64,000 nt of DNA from Gambelia wislizenii (GCA_030847615.1 JAUMIR010000001.1:378430687-378494686), one strand, 5' to 3'. Shown: positions 43,077 to 54,640, counted from the stretch's first letter. Notes: generated by a model from the letters alone, not told the origin. Translations and numbers: made by a program.

Positions 43077-44909
43077 ATGCGCTTTTTACACAGCATCCAG
43101 GACACAGCTTTGTGTTATACAGTCTCTTTTGTTCCATTAGGGAGGGATGTGCCAACAACAACTTCCCAAAGTCATACAAATGGAGGGGTGGTTGAAACTG
43201 ATGATGATGAAGGGGAGGCTGAGGAAGAAAAGCCTAGTACTTCAACACACAGAGAAACAAACATTGAGCCCAACATGTTTTTGAAGAGGGAACCTGACAC
43301 AAGGAGAGAAACTAGCTGTAGTGCAAGTGAAGATGAGTCAGGGAGAACTAGGGTGATCATCTCCAGAAGGTCAAGGAGGGTCAGAAAGGCTCCTGACAGA
43401 TTTCAGGAGGCCAGGCTGTGCAATGTCATAGCAGAGGAGCCTGCAAGTTTTCAGAACTCTGAGTCTGAGTCACTGGTTGAGAGGAAAGTGTTCCAGCTAA
43501 TAGAGAGGCCCAAACACCAGAAAGATGTTGGTTGCAGGTGGGTCTACAAGCTGAAGGACATGCCAGATGGGACACAAAAGTGTAAGGCATGCTTGGTTGA
43601 GAAAGATTTTTCACAGGAGCACTACACCAATTTTGACAAAACTTTTTCGCCCACAGCAAAGCCAGAAAGTCTTAGGTTAGTGTTAGCTGTAGCAGCCAAG
43701 AGGAAGATGGTTGTGCAACACTTTGACTTTGAGACAGCATACCTGAATGCTGATCTTGATGAGACAGTGTTCATGGAACAGGCCCCAGGGTATGACAGTG
43801 CAGGTGAGAGCAAGGTGTACTTGTTGCACAAAGCACTCTACTTCTTGAAGCAAAGCGCCAGGTGCTGGAACAAGTGCATACACCAAGTTTTGGTGTCACT
43901 AGGGTACACAAGGAGCATTGCAGAGGCCTGTGTGTACACCAAGGGGGCAGGAGATAGTGCTGTCATGCTAGTCATCTATGTGGACAACCTCTGTGTAGCA
44001 GCAAAAAGTGCCAAAGATATCAAGAAAGTGCAGGTGGAGTCAGAAAGCTGGTTCAAGTTAAAGGACTTAGGCAATCTGAGGTGTTATTTAGGCATAGAGG
44101 TAGAAAGAACTGGCAATGGAGAATTTTTCCACAGTCAGAAAAAGAAGATTGACAGTTTGGTGGCCAAGTGTGGGTTAAGTGAGGCAAAAGTGGTCAGGAC
44201 ACCAATGACCACTGATTTTGTGAACTTAGAGGCAGAAAAGGGGTTTGAGAGGCCAGACCTGTACCACTCAGTGGTAGGCAGTCTGTTGTTTATTGCAAAC
44301 AACACAAGGCCTGACATTAGTTTTGCAGTTGAGGTGCTCAGCAGAAGAGTCTCCAAGCCAAGGAGGGTGGATTGGAAAGCCCTGAAGTTAGATTTCTCAA
44401 GGGACCCAGGGACGAGCTTGAAGCTGACAGGAAGTCAGGTGACCCTGGAGTGCTATGTGGACAGTTCATTTGCTGCAGAGACTTTAGACAAGAAGTCAGT
44501 GACTGGGTTGGTGGTCAGATATGCAGAAAGTCCCATAGTGTGGGGATCAAGGAATCAGAACTGTGTAGCCATTAGTACAACTGAAGCTGAATTCGCAGCC
44601 TTGTCTGAGATGGCAAGTGAGGTACAGTGGGTAAGGCAAATGCTTGCAGATCTTGGGAAGCCGTGCCAAATGCCTGTTGAGGTGCACGAGGACTCACAAG
44701 CCTGCATAACGATGGCAGAAAACCTGAAATGTAGGACAAAATACATTGCGGTACGTTACCAAAATGTGAGGCAGTTAATACAGGAAGGTGTCCTGTGTCT
44801 GAAATAGTGTCCATCAGAGGACAATGTTTCAGACCTGCTCACAAAAGCCCTTCCAGCAGGAAGCCATGAGGAGATGGCAAGGAGGCTGGGCCTTGTCACT
44901 AATGTGTAA
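43077..44909 (+). pseudogene. pol: Copia reverse transcriptase-RNase H
   Basis: The open frame is 576 residues up to an in-frame TAG (44805-44807). The reading then continues in frame to a natural-looking TAA at 44907-44909, through SDLLTKALPAGSHEEMARR. RT motifs: HFDFETAYLNADLDE (motif A Asp), then FLKQSARCWN, where LKQS(A/P)R.W is usual, then IYVDNLCVA. RNase H: CYVDSSFAAETLD, the Glu in TTEAEFAALSEMASEVQW, and HEDSQACI. The catalytic pair normally read as YVDD is YVDN here. It is the most intact coding sequence in the window, yet likely dead through that change and the TAG. Confidence 0.9.
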
Positions 44910-45508
44910 GGTGAAAGGTCAAAAAAGGGAAAGGTCAACTGACAGATGTTGAATGTCTAACAATGTATGTGAATGATTTATGTTGTGATGATAACATGTG
45001 TCCTGTGCAGTAGTTTGACCATTTTGGAGGGGATTGTCAGGAGTTGGTTAGTGAACCCTAAGTTTTAAAATGGCCAAACAACTGCAGAAATCATGCTGAG
45101 TCATGATGACTGACTCCATGATTCCATGAACTGCCAGTCATGCCTAATCATGCCACAGCTGCATGAGAAGGGTTACATCATGAGAAGGGTTACTACAGTG
45201 CAAAGCCATGTAGTATGGAAATCTAATGCAATGTAACCATGTGCTTGGGTAAGCCAATGCTGTGCTGAGATGTATATAAGAGAGGCAGATCAGTGTTCAT
45301 TCTCTTCCTATGATCCTCTGATGCCTGGCATAGCACTTTGCCTGTAAATACTGTGAATAGCTGAAACTACTTTGAAGATTAAAGCACCTCCTGTTTTGGG
45401 ATGCCAAACACTCTGTGTGTGAGTATTCTTGGGAAAGGGTTGCTACCAAGTCTGCTGAGACAGTTTTTGGCTTCTGCTGAGGATTAAATATCCTGTCATC
45501 CCCTGACA
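43126..45508 (+). mobile_element. Ty1/Copia fragment 2: RT-RNase H and 3' LTR, plus strand
   Basis: This is the 3' part of a Copia element: the acidic linker after integrase, RT, RNase H, a polypurine tract (ttttggaggggat at 45022-45034) and one LTR. No 5' LTR, gag, protease or integrase lies in the same orientation. Its right end is clean at ..CCTGACA (45508), where it abuts Copia integrase sequence of opposite orientation. Its left join near 43080-43140 is not clean. Confidence 0.87.
45035..45508 (+). repeat. Copia 3' LTR, 474 bp
   Basis: It starts TGTCAGG and ends CCTGACA, perfect 7-base inverted tips. It is preceded by a polypurine tract. It contains a TATA box (gatgtatataagagag, near 45270) and a polyadenylation-like attaaa (near 45383), in U3-R-U5 order. 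No second copy in the same orientation was found. Confidence 0.85.
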
Positions 45509-46045
45509 AATAATTGGCAGTTAGGATTGCCTCACCCCAGTATTTCAGATCCATCTTGGAGTCATACATTAGGGAATCCTTCACAATTTGCAAAATGCCA
45601 AATCTGCATTCTGCAATGCCATTCTGGGAGGGGCATAAAGGGGGCAGAGCATCTGTGGAAAATGCCCCTCTGTTCTAGCCATTTCTGGAATTGGTCTGAC
45701 ATAAATCTCCCTCCCGCCCCTGAATCACATTGCATACAAACATCCTGAACCTGGTGCTTCCTTTCAACATAATTTGACCAGTTCTAGAATTTCTCAAAGG
45801 GTTCAGACTTGTTCTTCAATAGATAATAAAATCCAAACCTTGAAAAATCATCAACAATTACCATAGCATATCTCTGAAAGATGTTGAAAAAGGCCCAGCC
45901 AAATCAGTATGTACCAACTCAAAAATTCTGTTAGACTTCTTATCACTGAATGTAGGAATTGGCAATACCTTTGATTTGCTCTGCTTTGAAATAGAACAGC
46001 CTAAGTAAACATTGTAGTTGTTCACTTTTAACTGTCTCGCAAAAT
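45509..46045 (-). pseudogene. pol: Copia integrase core, decayed
   Basis: Pieces in order: CSISKQSKSKVLPIPTFSD, then IFELVHTDLAGPF with the first catalytic Asp, then CNVIQ/CDSGAGG around the second, NGIAECRFGIL with the Glu, and LKYWGEAILTANYL at the end. Frames shift several times. The plus-strand LTR tip lies immediately after ANYL. Confidence 0.8.
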
Positions 46046-46049
46046 GCTT

Positions 46050-46663
46050 AGCAGAACCACAGGTCTAGCATTTCTTCACTGTAAATGCAGCCTCTGTCCC
46101 TTTGCCATTCACCACTTTATGGCAGTTGGAGTCATCAGGCTTCTTCCTTGGTGTGAAGTGTTTTTCTTGCTCCCTTCACTGTTTGCGTCTCTCTTCCTCC
46201 TCGAGCAGACGGCCACTGATATAATTCACAGACAGGTCTTTCTCTGGAATTGCTTCCATGCTGTTTATCAGTGCATCAAAACTGGAACCAAGCTGCCCAA
46301 AATTATGTAGACCTTCTCTGGCTCTTCATAATTCAGCCCTGCTTGATGCAATTTCCCAAATAAAGAGCAAAGATAGTCCAGGTGCTGACTTACATCATCT
46401 CCAGGTTTCAGCTGTGCCTTGTAGAACTTTCTTGTGGGTAGGATTTTGGATCCTGGTGTCTCATGCACATAAACAGCTCTTACGGCATCCCGGCATCCCT
46501 TGGCTGTGTTTAAATCATGAACATAAGTTAACAGAGAATCTTCCAGCCCCAAAATAATAGAGGCATGTGCCTTTTCTTCTGTCTTCCTCTCAGGAACATT
46601 TGGATTAGTAACCATATTGAGGATTGGGTCCCAAATCCCCTCTCTTCTCACATACATCTGCAT
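46050..46663 (-). pseudogene. gag: Copia gag
   Basis: The first 131 residues are open (46268-46663): a helical capsid-like core with KAHASIILGLEDSLLTYV, KFYKAQLKPGDDVSQHLDYL and LFGKLHQAGLNYEEPEKVY, matching the UBN2-type gag of Copia elements. The frame then shifts near 46265 and continues through MEAIPEKDLSVNYISG to a zinc knuckle interrupted by a stop. Gag would form the particle that packages element RNA. Confidence 0.85.
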
Positions 46664-46911
46664 TTTTAAGCTCTAGGCCAGGTAGCTGCACTCATTCGGT
46701 CTTTAAAAAGGTAGCCCACTCATACTCTGTGCAGGTGCCATCTTAGCAGTTCAGCAAACTATCAAGCCCCTCTTCACAGGCTTGCTTCTTACCAACAGAG
46801 CAGCAATCTTGGCCAGGAACATTCAGATAGTTCACCACAGCTCACAGGCATCAACAGTTTACAGTAGACTGGTGCAGACAGGTGCAGCATGCCATAGACT
46901 GGTCCCGTAAC

Positions 46912-47100
46912 TATCAGGCAACTCGGGCAACAATAGATTGTGGCAGAGTTGTGCCTTTGGGCATCAGAAATAAAGGCTCAGTCACATTTTCTCCAGTCAT
47001 TAACTTCCTGCAAGGAAAAAACGTGGTTTTTAAAGCAGAAAGAAGGAGTATTAAAGTTCCTCAGTGTACTTAGCTGGTATTTGTACCATCTCTAGAAGAT
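46912..47100 (-). repeat. Copia LTR-like segment (right)
   Basis: It matches 39371-39440 over about 70 bases in the same orientation (acaatagattgtggcagagt.., ..aataaaggctcag.cac). Its position outside the gag start suits a 5' LTR of the minus-strand element. Borders were not resolved. Confidence 0.42.
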
Positions 47101-48075
47101 AATGCTATAATGCTAAAGTGACCCAGTAATTATGTCCAGAATGAAAGGTCTTAGTCATAAAAGAGGGGGCAGCATGCCACTAAAAGGGAGATCCTTGACT
47201 TTGGCAACTGCAATAACTCAACCATGCCAGCACCTGACAATGATGGATTTGCCTGTTGCCATTGGGAGCTGATTAGAATTTTGGGTGCTGATTCTTAAAA
47301 TTGTTGTCTGGGAATGCCCCCCCACACACACACACTTTTTTACTCACCAGCAATCAAGTTCAAGTGATATAAGAAAGGAATTACCTTTGGGCCCTGATCC
47401 CCAATTTGTTTCTCAAGATGTTCAGCTAAGGAAAGATGATCCAATCTTTGAGACACCTGTCAGATGAGGAGGCTAGGAACATTTCAGATCAATAAATTGA
47501 CTGACCCACCACTTGGATCCAGAGTGATGTAACTCAAATAAGCTAGAGAGTGGAACACATTTGTGGTCAGTGGGATGGGGCATCTACTTTAGTTTGCATG
47601 TCCAAACTTTAAAGGAGACATACAAAGTCCTGAACCTAATTAGGGAGATATGTTTCGAACACCTTGGATAGTTCCTTTACAGTTCAGATCAAAATCTGAA
47701 TCACGGTCACTGCCCCATTGCCATAGGATCCACCAGCCATCATTGGTGGAACATCTCACTAGCTTCCTTCTCAAAATACCTGCTCTGGTGTATGGAGTTC
47801 GGTGCTGCTAATTTGTTTCTACTTGTTACAGAACCCTATAAAGTAAATGAAGTTGTGAGCTTTTATTAATCCTGTGTGCTGTTTTAACTCTTCTTTCTAA
47901 AATGGAAGAATACTATTTCCACAGTCTGCCTTATAGGAGATAAGCACTTCCTACTTTCTGACATGTGGAATAGTAATATTTAGCCAGCTACTTTCCATGT
48001 GTTGCATTGCAAAAGACACCAAGGATGCTGTTGGTCTTGATGGTGGCAGTTGCAACATCCAGAGCCACAGTCTAA
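47101..48075. other. No gene recognised
   Basis: Nothing assigned. The frame 47285-47467 lacks a recognisable domain. Confidence 0.4.
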
Positions 48076-48406
48076 GGAGATTTTCACACGTCAAAAATAT
48101 CCTCTGCGGAAATCGGGACAGAAATATTTCTGTCCTGGAAGCAGCACCGCAGTTTGCATGCCCACCTCCCTCTCCCGATATACCGGGGTCCTCGCATTGG
48201 TTTTTTTCTCCCCTCTTCTGTGATATTTTATTAACAGCGAACTCCCGTTAGTAAAATATTATGGAAGAGGGAAGAAAAAAACCAGTGCGAGGACGCCGGC
48301 ATATCAGGAGAGGGAGGTGGGCGTGCGAACCATGGCACTGCTTCCGGGACAGAAATATTTCTGTCCCGATTTCCGCGGAGGATATTTTTGATGTGTGAAA
48401 ATCTCC
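48076..48406. mobile_element. Near-perfect palindromic DNA element, 331 bp, duplication TAA
   Basis: Ends GGAGATTTTCACACGTC and GATGTGTGAAAATCTCC. Arms pair almost throughout: aaatatcctctgcggaaatcg with cgatttccgcggaggatattt; cacctccctctcccgatat with atatcaggagagggaggtg; tttttttctcccctcttc with its inverse. The loop lies near 48236-48250. Flanks TAA (48073-48075) and TAA (48407-48409) form a 3-bp duplication. It is CpG-rich compared with its surroundings and has no coding capacity. Confidence 0.82.
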
Positions 48407-48409
48407 TAA

Positions 48410-49267
48410 ATCATTTATACTTTGATAGGAATTTCCACTGAAACAAAGGAAATTTATGTCTAAGTAAATGTGGGTGAACTGGCTGAAAGAATACACTGCT
48501 AGCTCAACCAATATTACCAGACAGGCAAACTTAATAATTTTTTGGGAAGGAAAGTTCAAGGTCTGTCATGCTCCCTTGTGTTGCAGGAGTAAATTAAGTT
48601 AGAGAAGAGCTGGCAAGTACTCCAGGTGTCGTTAATGGCTGTGGTGATGTATTTCACATAAGGTATGTCAGGCACAATCTGACCAGAGTTTCCAGACCAA
48701 CTGGAATGGTAAGACTATCCTGCTGTAAGTGGGAAGGAACAAGCAAATTATACATTATATGCTGCTATGTAATATTTTGACTGGACTGCAACAGAGGGAA
48801 ATCCCATGCAGGGAAAGGCTATTTCACCAGCCTGGCTGAAACACTTGCTGTATTAGGCTCAGCTATCACAGGAACAAGCACTGGCAGTGGGTTGGTGGGG
48901 AAGCAAATCTGTGCTGGGTTCTAAGTTAGACTATAAAAGATTCATCTGGGGTAGTCAGCGCAGAGCATAAGATAAACATTCACAGGAATACAATACATTC
49001 AGTTTTCATTACAAAAAAGACGTTTCCTTTTAGTTCAGTTTTTGGTGCTCTTTGCAAAAGTATCTCCTTAACCATTTACATTCCTCACTTACTCTGAGTG
49101 AGATAATCATGTAGCCAAATCTGTTGGCCTATGCAGAAATGTGACATTAACATGTTTACTGTGAGATTCTTTATTAAATAGGATCCCCCATGGTACTGAC
49201 CCAGGAAGTAATTTAAACCCATTCTACACATATGGCTACAAACCAGTTTAGTTAGTCTGACTTCTGC
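48410..49267. other. No gene recognised
   Basis: Nothing assigned. Confidence 0.4.
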
Positions 49268-51003
49268 CTCCCTCTCTGGCTTTTCTTCACAAACGAAGAT
49301 TCAGGAAGGTCTCAACCCGCACTTTTTGCAAGCGCGCTGATGACTACAAAGGCCAATCTGAGATAAACAGGTCTGGCTGCAGAAAGCAGAGCAGAAGGTC
49401 TCCTTGGGTGATGTTTCCGGGTTGCAATTCTTTCTGCACTGTCGTTTCTCTTCAAGACTTGTTCGGCGTGAGTTCTCAAATAAGGCTGCAGCATTGTGGA
49501 TAGTGCGTCTCCATGCCTCCCGATGTGAGGCCAGGGCGGACCATTGCTGCTGATCAATTTGGCCGAGCCTGAGATGTTGTTTCAGGGAGTCCTTGTATCA
49601 TTTTTTTGGAGCACCCCTCTTATGCTGACCCGTGGCGAGTTCACGGTGGAGTAATATTTTGGGGAGGCAATGGTCCTCCATCCTCAAAACATTGCCTGCC
49701 CAGCACAGCTGTGTTCTCAATATCATGGCCTCAATGCTGGTGATCCCTGCTTGCTCAAGGACAGCAACATTCATCATATAGTCAGTCCAGTGTATATTTA
49801 GGATTCTGCATAGACAGCGCTGATGAAAGCGTTCGAGGAGTCGTAGGTGGTGGCGATAGGTGATCCATAAAGGAGAATAGACAGTACAATGGATCTATAC
49901 ACACTGATTTTTGTGCTTCGCCTCAGGTGTTTATTACTCCAGACTCTTTTGTGAAGTCTTCCAAATGCACTGTAAGCCTTTCCTAATCTGTGATCTATCT
50001 CTTTGTCAATCTTGGCATCTGAGGAGATGATGCTTCTCAGGTAGGTGAACTGCTGAATGGACTTGAGCACAGATTTGCTGACGGCAATGTGGGGATGGTG
50101 GTGTGCATCCTGTGCTGCAGGCTGGTAAAGAACTTCTGTTTTCTTCAGGTTGACTTCCAGCCCAAACAGCTCTGCAGCTGTTGCAAAGCAGGATGTTAGT
50201 CGCTGCAGAGCTGCTTCTGTGTGGGCAACAAGGGCAGCATCATCGGTGAAGAGCAGCTCACAGACGAGATAGATTAGAGTCTTAGTGTGAGCCCTCAGAC
50301 GACTTAAGTTAAACAAGCTACCATCAGTACGGTAATGTATATAGATGCCGTCTTCTTCTTCAAACTCTGCCGTTGCCCTTTGGAGCATCATGCTGAAGAA
50401 GATTGTAAATAAAGTTGGCGCAAGAACACAACCTTGCTTCACTCCATTAGTTATTAGAAAGGGCTCTGAAAGAGCATTGCCATATCTGACTTGACCACGC
50501 TGGCCCTCGTGTAGCAAGGTAATCACTTTAAGGAATTTGGGGGGACATCCTAGTTTTTCTAGGATCTGCCACAGACCTTTTCTACTCACAGTGTCGAAGG
50601 CTTTGGTGAGGTCAACAAATGTTACATAGAGACCCTTGTTCTGCTCTCTTCATTTTTCTTGCAGTTGTCTAAGGGCAAATACCATATCTGTAGTACTCTT
50701 ATTGGCTCTGAAGCCACATTGGCTTTCAGGAAGAAGTTCTTCGGCAATAGCAGGAACTAATCTGTTCAGGAGTATCCTTACAAGGATTTTTCCAGGAATA
50801 GAGAGCAGTGTTATGCCTTGATAGTTTGAGCAGTTGGATTTTGCTCCTTTTTTCTTGTACAGGGTGATGATGACTGCATCACAGAGATCTGATGGCAGTT
50901 CCCCCTTTCCCCAGCAATTCACAAGGAGATCATGGAATTTATCATGGAGTACATGACCTCCGTGTTTCCAAACTTCAGGTGGGATTCCATCAATCCCAGC
51001 TGA
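49268..51003 (-). mobile_element. LINE-V copy H, 5'-truncated
   Basis: It runs from the tail (ctccctctctggcttttcttc) to ..gggattccatcaatcccagc (51003), spanning RT and the C-terminal region. It carries the best-preserved catalytic motifs of the LINE-V copies here. Confidence 0.9.
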
Positions 51004-51018
51004 ATTCTGCCTACACAT
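49798..51018 (-). pseudogene. LINE-V reverse transcriptase, copy H
   Basis: Two frames (50650-51018 and 49798-50589) are split by a Cys-to-stop change in EKCREQN near 50650. Motifs seen: AGIDGIPPEVWKHGGH, PSDLCDAVIITLYKKKGAKS, SQCGFRANKSTTDMVF, motif A FVDLTKAFDTVS, motif B GVKQGCVLAPTLF, motif C CELLFTDDAALVAH with both Asp present, and FGLEVNLKKTEVLYQPAAQD. Unlike copies D and G it keeps all three catalytic acids. Endonuclease is absent through truncation. Confidence 0.9.
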
Positions 51019-52563
51019 GTGGTGAATCTCATTTACAAGAGAAGAACTTCTGGTAGAATATATGTTTTATTAATTACAGATAAACCCACATATCAACAGA
51101 TTCACTTACCCACAACCAAAAAAATATAATCTATCTAGGCATCTTCTAGGTCTTACACTGTGACTTTATGCTATGCTTCCCTTTATGGTATGCTTCCCAC
51201 CTCTCTAGGCATCTTCTAGGTCCTCCAGCACAATTCTATAGTATGCTTGGGCAGAAGTCATTCATTTTAATAGCGTTCGCAATTATTTGTGGTTTCCAGT
51301 ATCCATGGTAAGTCTGAGAACGCATACGGGGATCTCAATCTATATGGCCAAGATCCTACATCACTGTCTATAGTTTGTAACTTTTTGAATACATAGCTAT
51401 GTTGCAGAAATACAATGAAACCTTGTTAGTGAATTGCGAAGATGCACATCCAGGCACTGGCAAGAATGCTCCAATGTACATCATGCATTGATGCACATTG
51501 GGCACTTCTGATGTGCACTGGACACTCCTATTGTGCTGTGGCACTTTCTAGTCTGTGTCTGCATGCACATCAGGGAGCTCCCTAATGTGCATTGATGACA
51601 ATTGTGCATCAGGCCATGGTGCATCAGTCATCTCACCATTGCACAGTGGATGTCTGTATGTTGCAATGTTATGCAACTCCTAGGTGAATATGGATGTTGC
51701 AAAACTACTCAGTTCAATTTTGTGCCCATGTAAGGCTATTTACAAAGATATTAAGTCCGAACCAAATGCCAGCCAATATATCTAAGCATTAAGTGTCAGA
51801 CAAGTTCATCTTCTGAACCTGGTATTTATGAACTTTGATGTCATCTATACCTTTGTAAAAATGTATAAAATGTATCCAAGGATTCTCTCCCACTGTTCTA
51901 TAGTTCAAAAACCTACTCCTGCAACCTCCTCCTCCACTACCAATCAGCAAACCTCTCTGCATATGATACCTTCTTACCCAATCGTTTCCCTCTTATGCTA
52001 TCTCTCTTATACTTATTTGGTTGAGTGGGGACACAGATAAAAACCTCAACAGTTGCACACGTAGGTGGTGGATATGTATAATTTTGGTTGCAAGCAGCTA
52101 AAGAAAATAATCAGAGCAGGTTGAGTTTTAATCAAAACTGTATTTAAGAACATTGAAGTGTAGGCAGGAAACTGACCTCCATACTAAAAAAAGAAAGTAC
52201 CTTGAGTTACTGATCAACTTATCCTCTATGTACCACATCAGTTTCTCCTGTATCCTTTCACAAAGCTTTCTTTTAAAGATGGTTTTGCAATCTCAACCAT
52301 CTGTTCTGCTGTCAATTTGCTCTTGCATGTTGCCCAAGATGACTTGATCAATCTAATTATTTTTGTTATTGGGCATTTCCACTTCCAGTTTTAGTAAAGT
52401 CAAGACAGAGGAAACAACTTTCTGATCAGAGAAGGAAGTATTAAAAAGGACTGATTGAATTGCCTTGTCATGAAGTTACAAGTAAGCCATTCAAGGGTAC
52501 ACATGACTGAAGAATCTGAGTTTTGCTTGTGCCAATGCAAAGTGATCTGATATGTACCTCCCA
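51010..52563. other. No gene; degenerate short duplications
   Basis: A ctaggcatcttctaggtc block occurs twice (near 51136 and 51207). From 51430 to 51670 the words gatgcacat, atgtgcactgg and gtgcatc recur irregularly on both strands. No gene is recognised. Confidence 0.4.
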
Positions 52564-52894
52564 GGCTTTTTCGGACGTCTAAAATGCAACGGAAGCAGCA
52601 TCGCCATGTTGCGAGGCTGCTGCTGCACTGCAGAGCATCCCTTTCGGATGACGCCCATCCCTGCCGGTACTGTTGCGGTACCGCAGGGACATTTGAGTGT
52701 TATATTTCAGCAATTTTTACTCACAAAAGTTGATCGTGAGTAAAAATCGCCAAAATATAACACTCAAATGTCCCTGCAGTACTGCAACAGTACTGGCAGG
52801 GACGGGCGTCATCCGAAAGGGATGCCCTGCAGCACAGCAGCCTTGCAACGTGGCGAGGCTGCTTCCGTTGCATTTTAGACATCTGAAAAAGTCC
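52564..52894. mobile_element. Near-perfect palindromic DNA element, 331 bp
   Basis: Ends GGCTTTTTCGGACGTCTAAA and the inverse of AGGACTTTTTCAGATGTC, with one base missing at the left. Arms pair over about 150 bases (atgcaacggaagcagc / gctgcttccgttgcat; tttcggatgacgcccatccc / gggacgggcgtcatccgaaa). The loop is near 52725-52735. Flanking triplets CCA and TAA do not match. It shares the end consensus and layout of 48076 and 63450, and the centre (ttactcac / gtgagtaa) resembles the latter. Confidence 0.78.
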
Positions 52895-54440
52895 TAATTG
52901 TGTAAATCAAAACATAATTATCCATTGAAGAATTTTCCCTTATCTGAATTTTCTGCAGGAGTTTCTCAGATAAAAAATAATAATAAAAAGTAGTTAAATA
53001 TGTATTTTAGAATACTGTGTGTTTAGAAAAATACAAATTTAGATATAATACATTTAGAAGTGCTTATGTGAGGGAAAGTACATTCCAATGTATATTCATG
53101 TGCAAATTTTCTTTCAGATTTTAAAGTTCTCAGAATGCCAACATGGAAGGGGAAGAATTTATGAATGAGCACATGCGAAATAACATGAACTTGAAATAGA
53201 CTGTTCAATGCATCTCTACTCAAAGGAAATATGGATAATTCTACTTCCCACTTCCTTTAGAACATAACATACAAAGAGAGTGTAATGTGGCAACAACCAC
53301 TTTTACTGATGTTATTGCTTCCTTAACCATCAATCCAGCTGGCTCCTTTCTTGCAGGAATATGGTATGATTCTGTAAGAAGTTATGACTTCTGGTGAGAA
53401 ACTGATGCCAGTTTACATATTTACCTACTATCTTTGGATAAGAAAAATAAAACAACAATTTTTAAGGCTGGTTTTTAAATAGACTTTGTGAGTGTCAGTC
53501 TCACAACTAACTCACTGTTGTAACTGAGCCAAAGAGGAAATGTTTGGTAGCCTGGATTCAATAAGGTGCTAGCAGAAACAAGAAAGTCACCAGCAAATGT
53601 GAAATCATGGAACCTTTGCTAGCCTAAGAATCCCACATTTCATCTCCTGGTGTTTCTAGAATATTGTAGAGAAATAATTGTTGGTAATCTTTGCCTGAGC
53701 CTTGCCTACATCCCATTTGGCTTCACTTCTCTGTTCTTCTGCCTCATGACACTTTACTGTCAAGATGAGCCTGGAGTTCCTGCCTCTGACTGTTGCTCCC
53801 TGTAGGCTATGAATATTTCCCCAATACTTTGGTAGCTGGCAACATTTTCTTAAGAAAACAAGAAAGGCATTGGGAGATTGTTGCTTTGGTAAATCATCTG
53901 AGGAATTTCAGGGGGCAGCTCGAATAGCTTGGACAAGCCTTAGTGGTAGCTGGTGACTTCTACAGCAGTGGAGTGGTGAATCTTCTTCAAGTCTAAGTCA
54001 AGACTTTAAAGAGCCTATCCAAAATGTTGAGCCCATTTTGAGGATAGGGTTTAGCATCTTGTATAACTACTTTAAATGAAATTGGAAGCATATCTGGGCT
54101 CCAAAAGAAGCCAAAAGGAATGCAGTTTCTCTGGTGCACCCACCTCCATATATCTGAGACCTAGAGACTATTGCTAGTTCAGCAATACAGTAGTTACAAA
54201 TGTGGCTGGATTTACATGTGTAAATCCAGTATCTAGTTCCTGGTTCCAGTTCTTTCTTCTCCTTGAGTTCCTTCATACATCCGAGGACATTTACTTCCTG
54301 TATCTATCATACATTGCCCAACATAAATGTACTCACTTAAGGAATATTTAGCAGAAGCCCCCAAATATGTTCCTGCCCTCCTCTTTCTAAAGCAAATCCC
54401 AGGCTTCAGTAGAATTTAACAGATTTATAAGTGGTGACAA
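52895..54440. other. No gene recognised
   Basis: Nothing assigned. Confidence 0.4.
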
Positions 54441-54594
54441 CTGCATTTTCATCCTCCAAAGAGGATGTTAACTTCACAACTACCATATAAGATAGTAATG
54501 AACACACACACAGAGTATGTGTGTGTGTGTGTATTCATTCCTATCTCATATGGTAGTTGTTAAGTTAACATCCTCTTTGGAGGAAGAAAATGCA
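54441..54594. repeat. Palindrome with 75-bp arms
   Basis: The left arm from tgcattttcatcctccaaag pairs with the right arm ending ctttggaggaagaaaatgca. Inner blocks (ttaacttcacaactaccatat / atatggtagttgttaagttaa, read inversely) and a (CA)n/(TG)n pair lead to a small loop near 54516-54520. It could extrude as a cruciform. Confidence 0.85.
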
Positions 54595-54606
54595 GACACA
54601 CACACA

Positions 54607-54640
<34 letters not shown>

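Larger units (their letters stand above)
41870..43125 (-). mobile_element. Ty1/Copia fragment 1: gag knuckle, protease, pre-integrase, RNase H end
   Basis: Minus-strand pieces occur in the normal 5' to 3' order. They are gag text with HDLSVDLMGECILEE, the zinc knuckle, the protease, the pre-integrase zinc region, and then, after a large deletion (integrase and most RT-RNase H missing), the extreme end of RNase H (VNMFTKALGPVKYQYLLSK). Copia elements are scarce in vertebrates but known in fish and reptiles. Stops occur throughout. Confidence 0.8.
45509..46680 (-). mobile_element. Ty1/Copia fragment 3: gag and integrase, minus strand
   Basis: From 46663 leftwards it holds gag, a worn zinc knuckle (C-x2-C-x4-H near 46060), then integrase core text, cut by the plus-strand LTR at 45508. 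Protease is missing, so an internal deletion joins gag to integrase. Its gag tail (EAIPEKDLSVNYISGRLLEEE) is homologous to, but distinct from, that of fragment 1, so two minus-strand copies are present. Confidence 0.82.
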
